Positions 34,117 to 43,525 of a stretch of 64,000 bases of DNA are shown in pieces. The notes beneath the pieces are model-generated. The model worked only from the letters and a program-made list of their open reading frames with translations, ran no database searches and was not told the origin of the DNA. A program made the translations under genes and the position numbers. The DNA is taken from contig CANKVU010000005.1 in NCBI GenBank assembly GCA_947487205.1, forward strand, positions 117,605-181,604. Reading direction: 5' to 3'. Source of the stretch: an uncultured Paracoccaceae bacterium. GTDB taxonomy: Bacteria; Pseudomonadota; Alphaproteobacteria; Rhodobacterales; Rhodobacteraceae. Positions within the stretch are counted from its first letter, which is position 1; each line of letters starts with the position of its first letter.

Positions 34117-34704
34117 TCAGAGCGTGCCCTTGGTCGAGGGCACGGCGTGGCCCTTGCGCGGGTCGATCTCGATCGCGGTCCGCAGCGACCGGGCCACGGC
34201 CTTGAACGCGGCCTCGGCGATGTGGTGGCTGTTCAGGCCGCGGACCAGGTCGACATGGAGCGTGATGCCTGCATGGGTGGCGAGCGCCTGGAAGAATTCG
34301 CGCACGAGCTCGGTGTCGAAGGTGCCGATCTTCTCGGTCGGGAAGGGCAGGTTCCAGCCCAGCCACGGCCGCCCCGAGAGGTCGAGCGCGCAGGTCACCA
34401 GGGCGTCGTCCATGGGCAGGGCGCATTGCCCGTAGCGGGCGATGCCGCGCTTCTCTCCCACCGCCTCGCGCAGGGCGCGGCCGAGCGCGATGCCGGTATC
34501 CTCCACGCTGTGGTGGGCGTCGATATGCAGGTCGCCGGCGGCCTTGACCTTCATGTCGATCAGCGAATGGCGCGCGAGCTGGTCGAGCATGTGGTCGAAG
34601 AAGCCGATGCCGGTGGCCATGTCGGCCGCGCCGGTGCCATCGAGGTCGACCATCACGGTGATGTCGGTCTCGGCGGTCTTGCGGGTGATGCTGGCATTGC
34701 GCAT
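34117..34704 (-). CDS. hisB: Imidazoleglycerol-phosphate dehydratase
   Basis: Sixth step of histidine synthesis (EC 4.2.1.19), 195 residues, the monofunctional form without the phosphatase domain of enterobacteria. Paired manganese motifs: [14 protein letters not shown] with [10 protein letters not shown], and [10 protein letters not shown] with [13 protein letters not shown]. The ATG at 34702-34704 is preceded by AAGGAG. Confidence 0.97.
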   Translation of the reverse strand: MRNASITRKTAETDITVMVDLDGTGAADMATGIGFFDHMLDQLARHSLIDMKVKAAGDLHIDAHHSVEDTGIALGRALREAVGEKRGIARYGQCALPMDDALVTCALDLSGRPWLGWNLPFPTEKIGTFDTELVREFFQALATHAGITLHVDLVRGLNSHHIAEAAFKAVARSLRTAIEIDPRKGHAVPSTKGTL

Positions 34705-35032
34705 GGGGCCGCTCCTTGTCCGTCGCCGCCCCCTCTAGCGGGTGGGGCGGGGCGGGGGAAGGCCGGGTTGGCGGCCCGCGGCGGACGGGGGCGGAAATAC
34801 CCCTCAATCGCCGCTTTCCAATCGGCGTGAAATGGTGTGGGCTACCCTGACGTGATCACGGCCGGCGGGGGGAGGCGCGCCCGGTACATGGCGGCATTGC
34901 GCTTCGCGCGGTCGCATACTGGATGGGCACCGGCTACACCCTAAGTCGGTAAGGACAGTCGGGGGAGGAACTGCCGCGCGGGCCGTCGCCGCACGCGCCT
35001 GTCCCCTTCGGCGCATTGCGAAGGAGGCCGCG
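34705..35032. other. Intergenic region between divergent hisB and aceE
   Basis: 328 nt without a credible gene. It holds the upstream regions of both operons and ends in a strong AAGGAGG site for aceE. A perfect palindrome CGTGATCACG lies at 34851-34860, and a small stem CGCCG..CGGCG at about 34810-34828. No clear -35/-10 pair could be assigned. Confidence 0.4.
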
Positions 35033-37687
35033 ATGAAAGACAACCGCGACGACATCGATCCGGTGGAATCCCAGGAATGGCAGGAGGCGATCGAGGACGT
35101 CATCGCGCGTGACGGCCCCGACCGGGCGCATTTCCTCCTCGACAAGGCGGTGAGCCAGGCCCGCGCGGCGGGCGCGGTGCTGCCGTTCAGCGCCACGACG
35201 CCCTACCAGAACACCATCCCCGCCGACGACCTGCTGGAGATCCCGGGCGACGCCGAGATGGAGAAGCGCATCCGGTCGATCAACCGCTGGAACGCGATGG
35301 CGACGGTGGTGCGCGCCAACAAGGGCACCGACGGGATCGGCGGGCACATCGCCTCCTTCGCGTCCTCCGCGGCGATGTACGATATCGGGCTGAACCATTT
35401 CTGGCGCGCGCGCTCGGCCACTCATGGCGGCGACATGGTGTTCTTCCAGGGGCACGTGATCCCCGGCATCTACGCGCGCTCCTTCATGGAGGGGCGCCTA
35501 TCGGAGGAGGACCTGACGAATTTCCGCCTGGAGACGCAGGGCAAGGGGCTGTCCTCCTACCCGCATCCCTGGCTGATGCCCGATTACTGGCAATTCCCCA
35601 CCGTCTCGATGGGGCTGGGGCCGCTGATGGCCGTCTACCAGGCCAGGTTCATGAAATATATGGAGAATCGCGGCCTGATCGAGAAGTCCGACCGCAAGGT
35701 CTGGGCGTTCCTGGGCGACGGCGAGATGGACGAGCCCGAAAGCGTGGGCGCGATCAACATCGCCGCGCGCGAGGGGCTCGACAACCTCATCTTCGTCATC
35801 AACTGCAACCTGCAGCGGCTCGACGGGCCGGTGCGCGGCAACGGCAAGATCGTCCAGGAGCTGGAGGGCACCTTCCGCGGTTCGGGCTGGGAGGTGATCA
35901 AGGTCCTCTGGGGCAAGGGCTGGGACGCGCTCCTGGAGCGGGACACGAGCGGCAAGCTGCGCCAGCTGATGGACGAGACGATCGACGGCGATTACCAGAC
36001 CTTCAAGGCCAAGGACGGCGCCTATATCCGCGAGCACTTCTTCGGCAAGTATCCCGAGACGGCGGCGCTGGTCGAGGACTGGACCGACGAGGAGATCTTC
36101 GCGCTCCGCCGCGGCGGGCATGACGCGCAGAAGGTCTATACCGCCTACAAGCGCGCGACCGAGGTGGAGGGCAAGCCCTCCTGCCTGCTGATCAAGACGG
36201 TCAAGGGCTACGGCATGGGCAAGGCGGGCGAGGGCGCCAACACCGCCCACCAGTCCAAGAAGCTCGACGAGGACCAGCTGAAGGCGATGCGGGACCGCTT
36301 CAAGATCCCGGTCGAGGACGACGAGATCGCCAAGGCGCCCTTCGTCACGCTCAACAACGCGCAGAAGGCCTATCTGGCCGACCGCCGCAAGGACCTGGGC
36401 GGGCCGTTCCCGGCGCGCTACCGCGACGCGCCGAGCCTGGAGGTGCCCGGGCTCGACAAGTTCAAGCGCGAGCTGCAATCGTCGGGCGACCGCGAATTCT
36501 CCACCACCATGGCCTTCGTGCGGATCCTGACCGCGCTTCTGCGGGACAAGAAGATCGGCGAGCGCGTGGTGCCGATCGTGCCGGACGAGAGCCGCACCTT
36601 CGGCATGGAGGGGCTGTTCCGGTCGGTCGGGATCTACAACCCGCTGGGGCAGCAATACACGCCCCAGGACGCCGACCAGATGTCCTATTACAAGGAATCG
36701 AAGGACGGGCAGGTCCTGCAGGAGGGGATCAACGAGGCCGGCTCCATGGCCGACTGGATCGCGGCGGCCACGTCGTATTCCAACCACGGCGTGCCGATGA
36801 TCCCGTTCTACATCTTCTACTCGATGTTCGGGTTCCAGCGCGTCGGCGACCTGTGCTGGGCGGCGGGCGATTCGCGGTCGCGCGGCTTCCTTCTGGGCGG
36901 CACCGCGGGGCGCACGACGCTGAACGGCGAGGGGCTGCAGCACGAGGACGGGCACAGCCAGGTCCTGGCCTCCACCGTGCCGAACTGCATCAGCTACGAT
37001 CCGACCTTCTCCTACGAGGTGGCGGTGATCGTGCAATCGGGGATGCAGCGCATGTTCGCCGACCAGGAGGATGTCTATTACTACATCACCCTGCTGAACG
37101 AGAATTACGGCCACCCCGAGATGCCGATGGGGTCCGAAGAGGGGATCGTGAAGGGCCTCTACCGGTTCAAGAAGACCGACAAACCAGGCAAGAAGCACGT
37201 CAACCTGATGGGGTCGGGCGCGATCCTCATGCAGGCGATCAAGGCCGCCGAGATGCTGGAGGAGGATTTCGGCGTGACCGCCGACATCTGGTCGGCGACC
37301 TCGTTCAACGAGCTGGCGCGCGAGGGGCAGGATTGCATGCGGTGGAACCGGCTGAACCCCACCGAGGAGCCGAAGGTCCCCTATGTCACGCAGACCCTGC
37401 AGAACGCGAAGGGGCCGGTGATCGCGGCGACCGATTACATCAAGACCTTCTCGGAGCAGATCCGCGCCTTCGTCGAGCAGCCCTATACCTGTCTCGGCAC
37501 CGACGGGTTCGGGCGGTCCGACAGCCGCGAGAACCTGCGCCGCTTCTTCGAGGTGGACGCGAACCACATCGCTGCCGCGGCGATGCACGAGCTCTTCAAG
37601 GCCGGGACCGTGTCGAAATCCGACATGCAGAAGGCGGTGAAGAAATACGAGATCGACGGCGACAAGCCCAACCCGCGCCTGAACTGA
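35033..37687 (+). CDS. aceE: Pyruvate dehydrogenase E1 component, homodimeric type
   Basis: Thiamine-diphosphate enzyme that decarboxylates pyruvate and reductively acetylates the lipoyl group of E2; 884 residues, the normal homodimeric length. The ThDP/Mg motif runs from GDGEMDEPES to about NCNLQRLDGPVRGN. Also seen: FASSAAMYDIG with the catalytic-loop His in LNHFWRARS, and VPDESRTFGMEGLF in the pyrimidine-binding domain. Many alphaproteobacteria use a heterodimeric PdhA/PdhB instead, so the homodimeric form is worth noting. First gene of the aceE-aceF-lpdA operon. Confidence 0.97.
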   Translation: MKDNRDDIDPVESQEWQEAIEDVIARDGPDRAHFLLDKAVSQARAAGAVLPFSATTPYQNTIPADDLLEIPGDAEMEKRIRSINRWNAMATVVRANKGTDGIGGHIASFASSAAMYDIGLNHFWRARSATHGGDMVFFQGHVIPGIYARSFMEGRLSEEDLTNFRLETQGKGLSSYPHPWLMPDYWQFPTVSMGLGPLMAVYQARFMKYMENRGLIEKSDRKVWAFLGDGEMDEPESVGAINIAAREGLDNLIFVINCNLQRLDGPVRGNGKIVQELEGTFRGSGWEVIKVLWGKGWDALLERDTSGKLRQLMDETIDGDYQTFKAKDGAYIREHFFGKYPETAALVEDWTDEEIFALRRGGHDAQKVYTAYKRATEVEGKPSCLLIKTVKGYGMGKAGEGANTAHQSKKLDEDQLKAMRDRFKIPVEDDEIAKAPFVTLNNAQKAYLADRRKDLGGPFPARYRDAPSLEVPGLDKFKRELQSSGDREFSTTMAFVRILTALLRDKKIGERVVPIVPDESRTFGMEGLFRSVGIYNPLGQQYTPQDADQMSYYKESKDGQVLQEGINEAGSMADWIAAATSYSNHGVPMIPFYIFYSMFGFQRVGDLCWAAGDSRSRGFLLGGTAGRTTLNGEGLQHEDGHSQVLASTVPNCISYDPTFSYEVAVIVQSGMQRMFADQEDVYYYITLLNENYGHPEMPMGSEEGIVKGLYRFKKTDKPGKKHVNLMGSGAILMQAIKAAEMLEEDFGVTADIWSATSFNELAREGQDCMRWNRLNPTEEPKVPYVTQTLQNAKGPVIAATDYIKTFSEQIRAFVEQPYTCLGTDGFGRSDSRENLRRFFEVDANHIAAAAMHELFKAGTVSKSDMQKAVKKYEIDGDKPNPRLN

Positions 37688-37714
37688 GCGGCCAAGACGA
37701 GAGGGACGAGACAG

Positions 37715-39064
37715 ATGGCAACCGAGGTCAAGGTACCGGATATCGGCGATTTCGACGACGTTCCGGTGGTCGCCGTGCTGGTGAGCGAAGGGGACAAGAT
37801 CGAGAAGGAAGATCCCCTGATCGAACTGGAATCCGACAAGGCGACGATGGAGGTCCCGTCGAGCCACGCCGGAACCGTCAAGGAAGTGAAGCTCAAGGAG
37901 GGTGACAGCGCCTCGGAGGGCACCGTGATCCTGCTGGTCGAGGAGGCCGAGGAGGGCGGCGAGTCCGGCTCCGACGGGGAGGACGGCGAGGAGGCCACCT
38001 CCGAGGAAAAGGACCAGGAGAGCGCCGGCGGCGCCGAGGCCAAGGGCGGCGGGCCCGAGGGCTATGGCGACGGCGGCAAGCGCAGCCAGGGCACGCAGCC
38101 CGAGCCCGAGGACCGCGCCGGCGCGAGCGGCGGCTCCAAGGTCGATACCGGCTCGTCGAAGGTCCATGCCTCTCCGTCGGTGCGCGCCTTCGCCCGCCGG
38201 GTGGAGGTGGACCTGCGCCAGGTGAACGGGTCGGGCCGCAAGGGCCGGATCCTGCGCGAGGACGTGGAGAAGGCGCTGAAGGGCCAGTCCCAGCCTGCAG
38301 GCGGCGGCCAGCAGGCCCAGGGCGGTATGGGCATCCCGCCGATCCCGCCGGTGGACTTCTCCAAGTTCGGCCCCGTCGAAGAGGTCGAGATGTCCCGGAT
38401 CAAGAAGATCTCGGGGCCGGCGCTGCACCGCTCGTGGCTGAACATCCCGCATGTCACCCACCACGAGAGCGCCGACATCACCGAGCTCGACAAGTACCGC
38501 AAGGAGCTCGACACGGCGGCGAAGGAGGAGGGCTATCGCGTGACGCTCCTGTCCTTCGTGATCAAGGCCAGCGTCTCGGCGCTCCGCAAGCACTGGGAGT
38601 TCAACGCCTCGATCCACCCCGACGGCGACAAGCTGATCAAGAAGGACTTCTACAATATCGGCTTCGCCGCCGACACGCCGAACGGTCTGATGGTTCCGGT
38701 CATCAAGGATGCCGACCGCAAAGGGATCGAGCAGATCAGCCGCGACCTGCTGGACCTCTCCGCCGCGGCGCGCGACGGCAAGCTGAAGGGCGACGACATG
38801 AAGGGCGCGACCTTCACCATCTCGAGCCTCGGCGGGATCGGGGGCACCTCCTTCACGCCGATCGTCAACGCGCCCGAGGTCGCGATCCTCGGGCTGACGC
38901 GGGCGGAGATGAAGCCGGTCTGGAACGGCGATGAGTTCGTGCCGCGCAACATGCTGCCCATGAGCCTGTCCTACGACCACCGCGCCATCGACGGGGCGCT
39001 CGCCGCGCGCTTCGCCGCGCATCTGAAATTCCTGCTCGGCGACGTGCGCCGGCTGATGCTGTAA
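37715..39064 (+). CDS. aceF: Dihydrolipoyl acetyltransferase (E2), one lipoyl domain
   Basis: E2 core of pyruvate dehydrogenase, 449 residues. One lipoyl domain (1-78) with the lipoylated Lys in LESDKATMEVPS, then a strongly acidic Glu/Asp/Gly/Ser linker (~80-145), a peripheral-subunit-binding domain (HASPSVRAFARRVEVDL), a second linker and the catalytic domain, ending with active-site His in MSLSYDHRAIDG. E. coli AceF has three lipoyl domains; this one has a single domain, and a second is carried by the E3 encoded next. Confidence 0.96.
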   Translation: MATEVKVPDIGDFDDVPVVAVLVSEGDKIEKEDPLIELESDKATMEVPSSHAGTVKEVKLKEGDSASEGTVILLVEEAEEGGESGSDGEDGEEATSEEKDQESAGGAEAKGGGPEGYGDGGKRSQGTQPEPEDRAGASGGSKVDTGSSKVHASPSVRAFARRVEVDLRQVNGSGRKGRILREDVEKALKGQSQPAGGGQQAQGGMGIPPIPPVDFSKFGPVEEVEMSRIKKISGPALHRSWLNIPHVTHHESADITELDKYRKELDTAAKEEGYRVTLLSFVIKASVSALRKHWEFNASIHPDGDKLIKKDFYNIGFAADTPNGLMVPVIKDADRKGIEQISRDLLDLSAAARDGKLKGDDMKGATFTISSLGGIGGTSFTPIVNAPEVAILGLTRAEMKPVWNGDEFVPRNMLPMSLSYDHRAIDGALAARFAAHLKFLLGDVRRLML

Positions 39065-39074
39065 GGGGCCCGCA

Positions 39075-40865
39075 ATGACTGACGTGAAGGTTCCCGATAT
39101 CGGCGATTTCTCGGACGTGCCGGTGATCGCCGTCCTGGTCTCGGTCGGCGACACGATCGAGAAGGAGGATCCGCTCATCGAGCTGGAATCCGACAAGGCG
39201 ACGATGGAGGTTCCGTCGTCCCATGCCGGCAAGGTCACCGAGATCAAGGTGGCCGAGGGCGACACGGTCACCGAGGGCGACGTGATCCTGGTGGTCGAGG
39301 AAGCGGAGTCGGGAGACGACGGCGGGTCGTCCTCGGACGACGGCGACGAGGAAAAGCCCGAGACCAAGGAGACGGCCAAGGACGGGAAGAAGACCGACGA
39401 TGCCCCCGCGCCGGCCGCCGCCGAGGGCACCAAGTCCGGCTCCGGCGACATCCACGGCGAGGTGGTCGTCCTGGGCTCGGGCCCGGGGGGCTACACGGCG
39501 GCGTTCCGCGCCGCGGATCTCGGCAAGAAGGTGGTGCTGATCGAGCGCTATTCGTCGCTGGGCGGCGTCTGCCTCAACGTGGGCTGCATCCCGTCCAAGG
39601 CGCTCCTCCATGCCTCGCGGGTCATCGCCGAGACCGAGGAGATGTCCGAGCATGGCCTCTCCTTCGGCAAGGTGAAGGTCGACGCCAAGGGTCTGCGCGA
39701 CTGGAAGGACAGCGTCGTCAAGAAGATGACCGGCGGGCTCGCCGGCATGGCCAAGCAGCGCAAGGTCACCACCGTCGAGGGGTCGGGCACCTTCACCGGG
39801 CCGAATTCCATCGAGGTGGAGACCGCGGACGGCAAGAAGACCGTGACCTTCGACCAGTGCATCATCGCCGCCGGCTCCGACGCGGTGAAGCTGCCCTTCG
39901 TGCCGCATGACGACGAGCGGGTGGTCACGTCCACGGGGGCGCTGGAGCTCGACCCGATCCCGAAGAAGCTCTGCGCGCTCGGTGGCGGCATCATCGGCTT
40001 CGAGATGGCGACCGTCTATGACGCGCTCGGCTCGAACGTGACGGTCATCGAGATGATGGACCAGATCCTGCCCGGCGCCGACAAGGACGTGGTCAAGCCG
40101 CTCCAGAAGCGGATGGAGGGTCGCATGACCATCCACACCAAGTCCAAGGTGACGGAGGTCAAGGCGCAGAAGAACGGCCTCAAGGTGACCTGGGAAGACG
40201 AGAAGGGCGAGAGCACGACCGAGACCTTCGACAAGATGCTCGTGGCCGTCGGCCGGACCCCGAACGGGGCCAAGATCGGCGCCGAAAAGGCGGGCGTGAA
40301 GGTCACCGATCGCGGCTTCATCGAGGTGGACGACCAGCAGCGCACCAACGTCCCCCATATCTTCGCCATCGGCGACGTGGTGGGGCAGCCGATGCTGGCC
40401 CACAAGGCGGTGCACGAGGGCAAGGTGGCCGCCGAGGTCTGCGCCGGCGAGAAGCGCGGCTTCGACGCGCGGGTGATCCCGTCGGTCGCCTATACCGACC
40501 CGGAGGTCGCCTGGTGCGGGTTGACCGAGGCGCAGGCCAAGGAGCAGGGCATCAAGGTCGAGAAGGGCGTCTTTCCCTGGGCCGCCTCGGGCCGCGCCCA
40601 GGCGAACGGGCGCGCCGAGGGGATGACGAAGCTGCTCTTCGACCCCGAGGACGACCGGGTCGTGGGCGGCGCCATCGTCGGCACCAACGCGGGCGACCTG
40701 ATCTCGGAGGTGGCGCTGGCGATCGAGATGGGCGCCGACGCGGTGGATCTGAGCCACACGATCCACCCCCACCCGACGCTGTCGGAGACGGTGAACTTCT
40801 CGGCCGAGATGTTCGAGGGGACGATCACCGACCTGGTGCCGCCGAAGAAGAAGAAGAAGGGCTGA
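39075..40865 (+). CDS. lpdA: Dihydrolipoyl dehydrogenase (E3) with N-terminal lipoyl domain
   Basis: Reoxidises the lipoyl group of E2 with FAD and NAD+; 596 residues because a lipoyl domain (1-78, Lys in LESDKATMEVPS) and an acidic linker precede the flavoprotein. FAD motif VVLGSGPGGYTAAFRAADLG, redox disulfide GGVCLNVGCIPSK, NAD motif LGGGIIGFEMA and C-terminal HPHPTLSE with the catalytic His-Glu are all present. The lipoyl domain is nearly the same as that of AceF over the first ~50 residues, suggesting duplication within the operon. Confidence 0.97.
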   Translation: MTDVKVPDIGDFSDVPVIAVLVSVGDTIEKEDPLIELESDKATMEVPSSHAGKVTEIKVAEGDTVTEGDVILVVEEAESGDDGGSSSDDGDEEKPETKETAKDGKKTDDAPAPAAAEGTKSGSGDIHGEVVVLGSGPGGYTAAFRAADLGKKVVLIERYSSLGGVCLNVGCIPSKALLHASRVIAETEEMSEHGLSFGKVKVDAKGLRDWKDSVVKKMTGGLAGMAKQRKVTTVEGSGTFTGPNSIEVETADGKKTVTFDQCIIAAGSDAVKLPFVPHDDERVVTSTGALELDPIPKKLCALGGGIIGFEMATVYDALGSNVTVIEMMDQILPGADKDVVKPLQKRMEGRMTIHTKSKVTEVKAQKNGLKVTWEDEKGESTTETFDKMLVAVGRTPNGAKIGAEKAGVKVTDRGFIEVDDQQRTNVPHIFAIGDVVGQPMLAHKAVHEGKVAAEVCAGEKRGFDARVIPSVAYTDPEVAWCGLTEAQAKEQGIKVEKGVFPWAASGRAQANGRAEGMTKLLFDPEDDRVVGGAIVGTNAGDLISEVALAIEMGADAVDLSHTIHPHPTLSETVNFSAEMFEGTITDLVPPKKKKKG

Positions 40866-40871
40866 TCGCCC

Positions 40872-40894
40872 GGGGGCCGGCACGTCCGGCCCCC
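40872..40894 (+). terminator. Hairpin ending the pyruvate dehydrogenase operon
   Basis: GGGGGCCGG and CCGGCCCCC pair around CACGT, 6 nt after the lpdA stop. A strong 9-bp stem without a T-tract. Confidence 0.6.
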
Positions 40895-41001
40895 GCCGCG
40901 CGCAGGCTCGCCGCCCCGCCGCCCGACCGGGTCGCGGGGCGCGGCATGTCCTTGGGAACATATCGCTTGCAAGGCGGGCAGGGCGGGGCGATGGTCCGGC
41001 C

Positions 41002-41745
41002 ATGCGACCTGCGCTCCTTCTCGCGGCCGGGCTGACGCTCGCCGCACCGCCCGCCCCGGGCGCCGAGATCACCGTCTTCGCCGCGGCGAGCCTCAAGACC
41101 GCGATGGACCGCCTGGCGCCGCTCTACGAAGGGGCGTCGGACGACGAGGTGACGGTGGCGCTGGCCGGCTCGGCCGCGCTCGCCCGCCAGATCGGCCAGG
41201 GGGCGCCGGCGGATGTCTTCGTCTCGGCCAATGCGGGCTGGATGGACTGGGTGGCGGCGGAGGGGCGCCTCGTGCCGGGGACGCGGCGCGACCTTCTGGG
41301 CAATGCGCTGGTCGTGATCTCGGGCGCGGGGGCGGACCCCGTCGACCTGGAGGACCTGCCCGCCGCGCTCGGGGAGGGGCGCCTGGCCATGGCGATGGTC
41401 GAGGCGGTCCCGGCGGGGATCTACGGGCGCGCGGCGCTGGAGAGCCTGGGCCTGTGGGGGGACCTGGCCCCGCGCGTGGCGCAGGCCGACAACGTGCGCG
41501 CCGCGATGGCGCTGGTGGCGGCGGGGGCCGCGCCCTACGGGATCGTCTATGCGACCGACGCGGCGGCGGAGCCGCGGGTGGCGGTGGTCGCAAAGCTGCC
41601 CCGCGACAGCCATCCGCCGATCGTCTATCCGGCGGCGCTGGTGGCGGGGGCGGATCCGGCGGCGGCGGCGTTCCTCGACTGGCTGGGCGGCGCCGAGGCG
41701 CGCGGGGTCTTCGCCGACCTCGGCTTCGGTCCGCCGCCCGGCTGA
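41002..41745 (+). CDS. modA: Molybdate ABC transporter substrate-binding protein
   Basis: A 247-residue periplasmic molybdate/tungstate binder with a signal peptide (MRPALLLAAGLTLAAPPAPGA). Seen: ITVFAAASLKTAMDRL, LAGSAALARQIGQGAPADVFVSA and YGIVYATDAAAEP, which shape the oxyanion site. modB starts 1 nt after its stop. No convincing ModE-type operator could be assigned upstream. Confidence 0.93.
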   Translation: MRPALLLAAGLTLAAPPAPGAEITVFAAASLKTAMDRLAPLYEGASDDEVTVALAGSAALARQIGQGAPADVFVSANAGWMDWVAAEGRLVPGTRRDLLGNALVVISGAGADPVDLEDLPAALGEGRLAMAMVEAVPAGIYGRAALESLGLWGDLAPRVAQADNVRAAMALVAAGAAPYGIVYATDAAAEPRVAVVAKLPRDSHPPIVYPAALVAGADPAAAAFLDWLGGAEARGVFADLGFGPPPG

Positions 41746-41746
41746 G

Positions 41747-42439
41747 ATGGGCTGGCTGCCCCCGGAGGCGCAGCAGGCGCTGCTCCTGTCGCTCAAGGTG
41801 TCGTTCTGGGCGACGCTGGCGAGCCTGCCCCTGGGGGTGCTGGCGGCCCATGCGCTGGCGCGCTGGCGGTTTCCGGGGCGCGGGTTTCTGAACGGTCTCG
41901 TGCACCTGCCGCTGATCCTGCCGCCGGTGGTCACCGGCTATCTGCTGCTCCTGGGATTCGGCCCTCAGGGTCCGTTCGGGGCACCGCTGGAGGCGCTGGG
42001 GATCGGGGTCGCGTTCCGCTGGACGGGGGCGGCGCTGGCCGCGGCGATCATGGCCTTTCCGCTGATGGTGCGGGCGATCCGGCTGTCGATCGAGGCGGTG
42101 GATCCGCGCCTCGAACAGGCGGCCGGGACGCTCGGGGCGTCGCGCCCCTGGGTCTTCGCCACCGTCACGCTGCCGCTGATCCTGCCGGGCATCCTGACCG
42201 GGGCGATCCTGGCCTTCGCCAAGGCGATGGGGGAATTCGGGGCGACGATCACCTTCGTGTCGAACATTCCCGGCCAGACCCAGACCCTGCCGACCGCGAT
42301 CTACGCCTTCCTGCAGGTGCCGGGCGGCGAGGCGGCGGCGCTGATGCTGGTGGGGGTGTCGGTCGCGGTGGCGATGACGGCGCTCGCGCTGTCGGAGCTG
42401 CTGGGCGGATGGCTCGCGCGGCGGGTCGCGGGACGATGA
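41747..42439 (+). CDS. modB: Molybdate ABC transporter permease
   Basis: A 230-residue inner-membrane permease with five to six TM helices. The EAA loop that docks the ATPase is seen as EQAAGTLGASRPWVFATVTLPLI (quoted in part: EQAAGTLGASRPW). N-terminal LSLKVSFWATLASLPLGVLAA and FAKAMGEFGATITFVSNIPG are ModB signatures. Overlaps modC by 4 nt. Confidence 0.95.
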   Translation: MGWLPPEAQQALLLSLKVSFWATLASLPLGVLAAHALARWRFPGRGFLNGLVHLPLILPPVVTGYLLLLGFGPQGPFGAPLEALGIGVAFRWTGAALAAAIMAFPLMVRAIRLSIEAVDPRLEQAAGTLGASRPWVFATVTLPLILPGILTGAILAFAKAMGEFGATITFVSNIPGQTQTLPTAIYAFLQVPGGEAAALMLVGVSVAVAMTALALSELLGGWLARRVAGR

Positions 42440-43521
42440 GCCTCGACGTGACGCTGGGCCACCGGCTGGGCGCCTTCGCGCTGGAGGCGGCGTTCGTCGC
42501 GCCGCCGGGGGTGACCGTCCTGTTCGGACGGTCGGGATCGGGCAAGACGAGCGTGGTGGACGCCGTGGCGGGGCTGCTCCGCCCGCAGCGGGGCCGGATC
42601 GCGGTGGACGGAGAGGTCCTGTGCGACACCGACCGGGGCATCTGGACGCCGCCGCACCGGCGCCGGCTGGGCGTGGTGTTCCAGGACGGGCGCCTCTTTC
42701 CGCATCTGACGGTCAGGGGCAACCTCGATTACGGGCGGCGCTTCTCGGGGCGGGGCCGGGACCGCGCGCTGGAGGCGCGGATCGTCGAGATGCTGGGGAT
42801 CGGGGCGCTTCTGGACCGCCGCCCCGGCGGGCTGTCGGGGGGCGAGCGGGCGCGGGTGGGGATCGGCCGGGCGCTTCTGGCGCGGCCCCGCCTGATCGTG
42901 GCCGACGAGCCGCTGGCCGCGCTGGACCAGTCGCGGAAGGCCGAGATCATGCCCTATTTCGAACGGCTGCGGGACGAGGTGGCGGTGCCGATCCTCTATG
43001 TCAGCCACGACGCGGCCGAGGTGGCGCGGCTGGCCACGACCGTCGTGGCGCTGGAGGGCGGGCGCGTCCTGGCGGCCGGGCCCGCCGCCGAGATCCTGGC
43101 CGATCCGAACGTGGTGCCGGCGGGCATCCGGGCGGCGGGCGCGGTGCTGGAGGTGCGCGTCGCGCGCCACCATCCCGACGGGCTGTCGGAACTGGACGCG
43201 GGCGGCGTCGCGCTGTTCGTGCCGCGGGTGGAGCGGCCGGCGGGGGCCACGATCCGCGTCCGCATCCCGGCCCAGGAGGTGATCCTGTCGCTGGAGCCTC
43301 CGCGCGGCCTGTCGGCGGTGAACGTCCTGCCGGGCCGGATCGAGGCGATCCGCGCCGGCGAGGGGCCGGGCGTCCTGGTGTCGCTGGCCACGCCGGGCGG
43401 GACCGTGCTGGCGCGCATCACCCGGCGCTCGGCCGAGCGGATGGGGCTCGCGGTGGGCGGCAGCGCCCATGCGGTGGTGAAATCGGTGGCCATCGCCCGC
43501 GAGGACCTGGGCGGGCGCTGA
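42436..43521 (+). CDS. modC: Molybdate ABC transporter ATP-binding protein
   Basis: A 361-residue ABC ATPase that drives molybdate uptake. Walker A GRSGSGKTS, signature LSGGERARVGIGRALL, Walker B LIVADEPLAALD and switch His in YVSHDAAEVA. The C-terminal ~70 residues (NVLPGRIEAIRAGEGPGV) form the TOBE/Mop molybdate-sensing domain seen in ModC. It converges on lysC with a 4-nt gap. Confidence 0.95.
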   Translation: MSLDVTLGHRLGAFALEAAFVAPPGVTVLFGRSGSGKTSVVDAVAGLLRPQRGRIAVDGEVLCDTDRGIWTPPHRRRLGVVFQDGRLFPHLTVRGNLDYGRRFSGRGRDRALEARIVEMLGIGALLDRRPGGLSGGERARVGIGRALLARPRLIVADEPLAALDQSRKAEIMPYFERLRDEVAVPILYVSHDAAEVARLATTVVALEGGRVLAAGPAAEILADPNVVPAGIRAAGAVLEVRVARHHPDGLSELDAGGVALFVPRVERPAGATIRVRIPAQEVILSLEPPRGLSAVNVLPGRIEAIRAGEGPGVLVSLATPGGTVLARITRRSAERMGLAVGGSAHAVVKSVAIAREDLGGR

Positions 43522-43525
43522 GCGG

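Noticed and set aside
34851..34860. Palindrome CGTGATCACG between hisB and aceE
   Set aside because: Too short and too near chance expectation to name as an operator; recorded only in the intergenic entry.
35498..39451. A very long open frame on the minus strand opposite aceE, aceF and lpdA
   Set aside because: It is the antisense shadow of G+C-rich genes: rich in His, Arg, Leu and Val with no domain, while the plus strand shows full pyruvate dehydrogenase motifs. The same holds for long antisense frames at 12154-14766, 15371-17854 and 38865-41096.
40945..40975. Possible ModE-type operator (ACATATCGC) before modA
   Set aside because: Only one poor half-site and no convincing inverted repeat.
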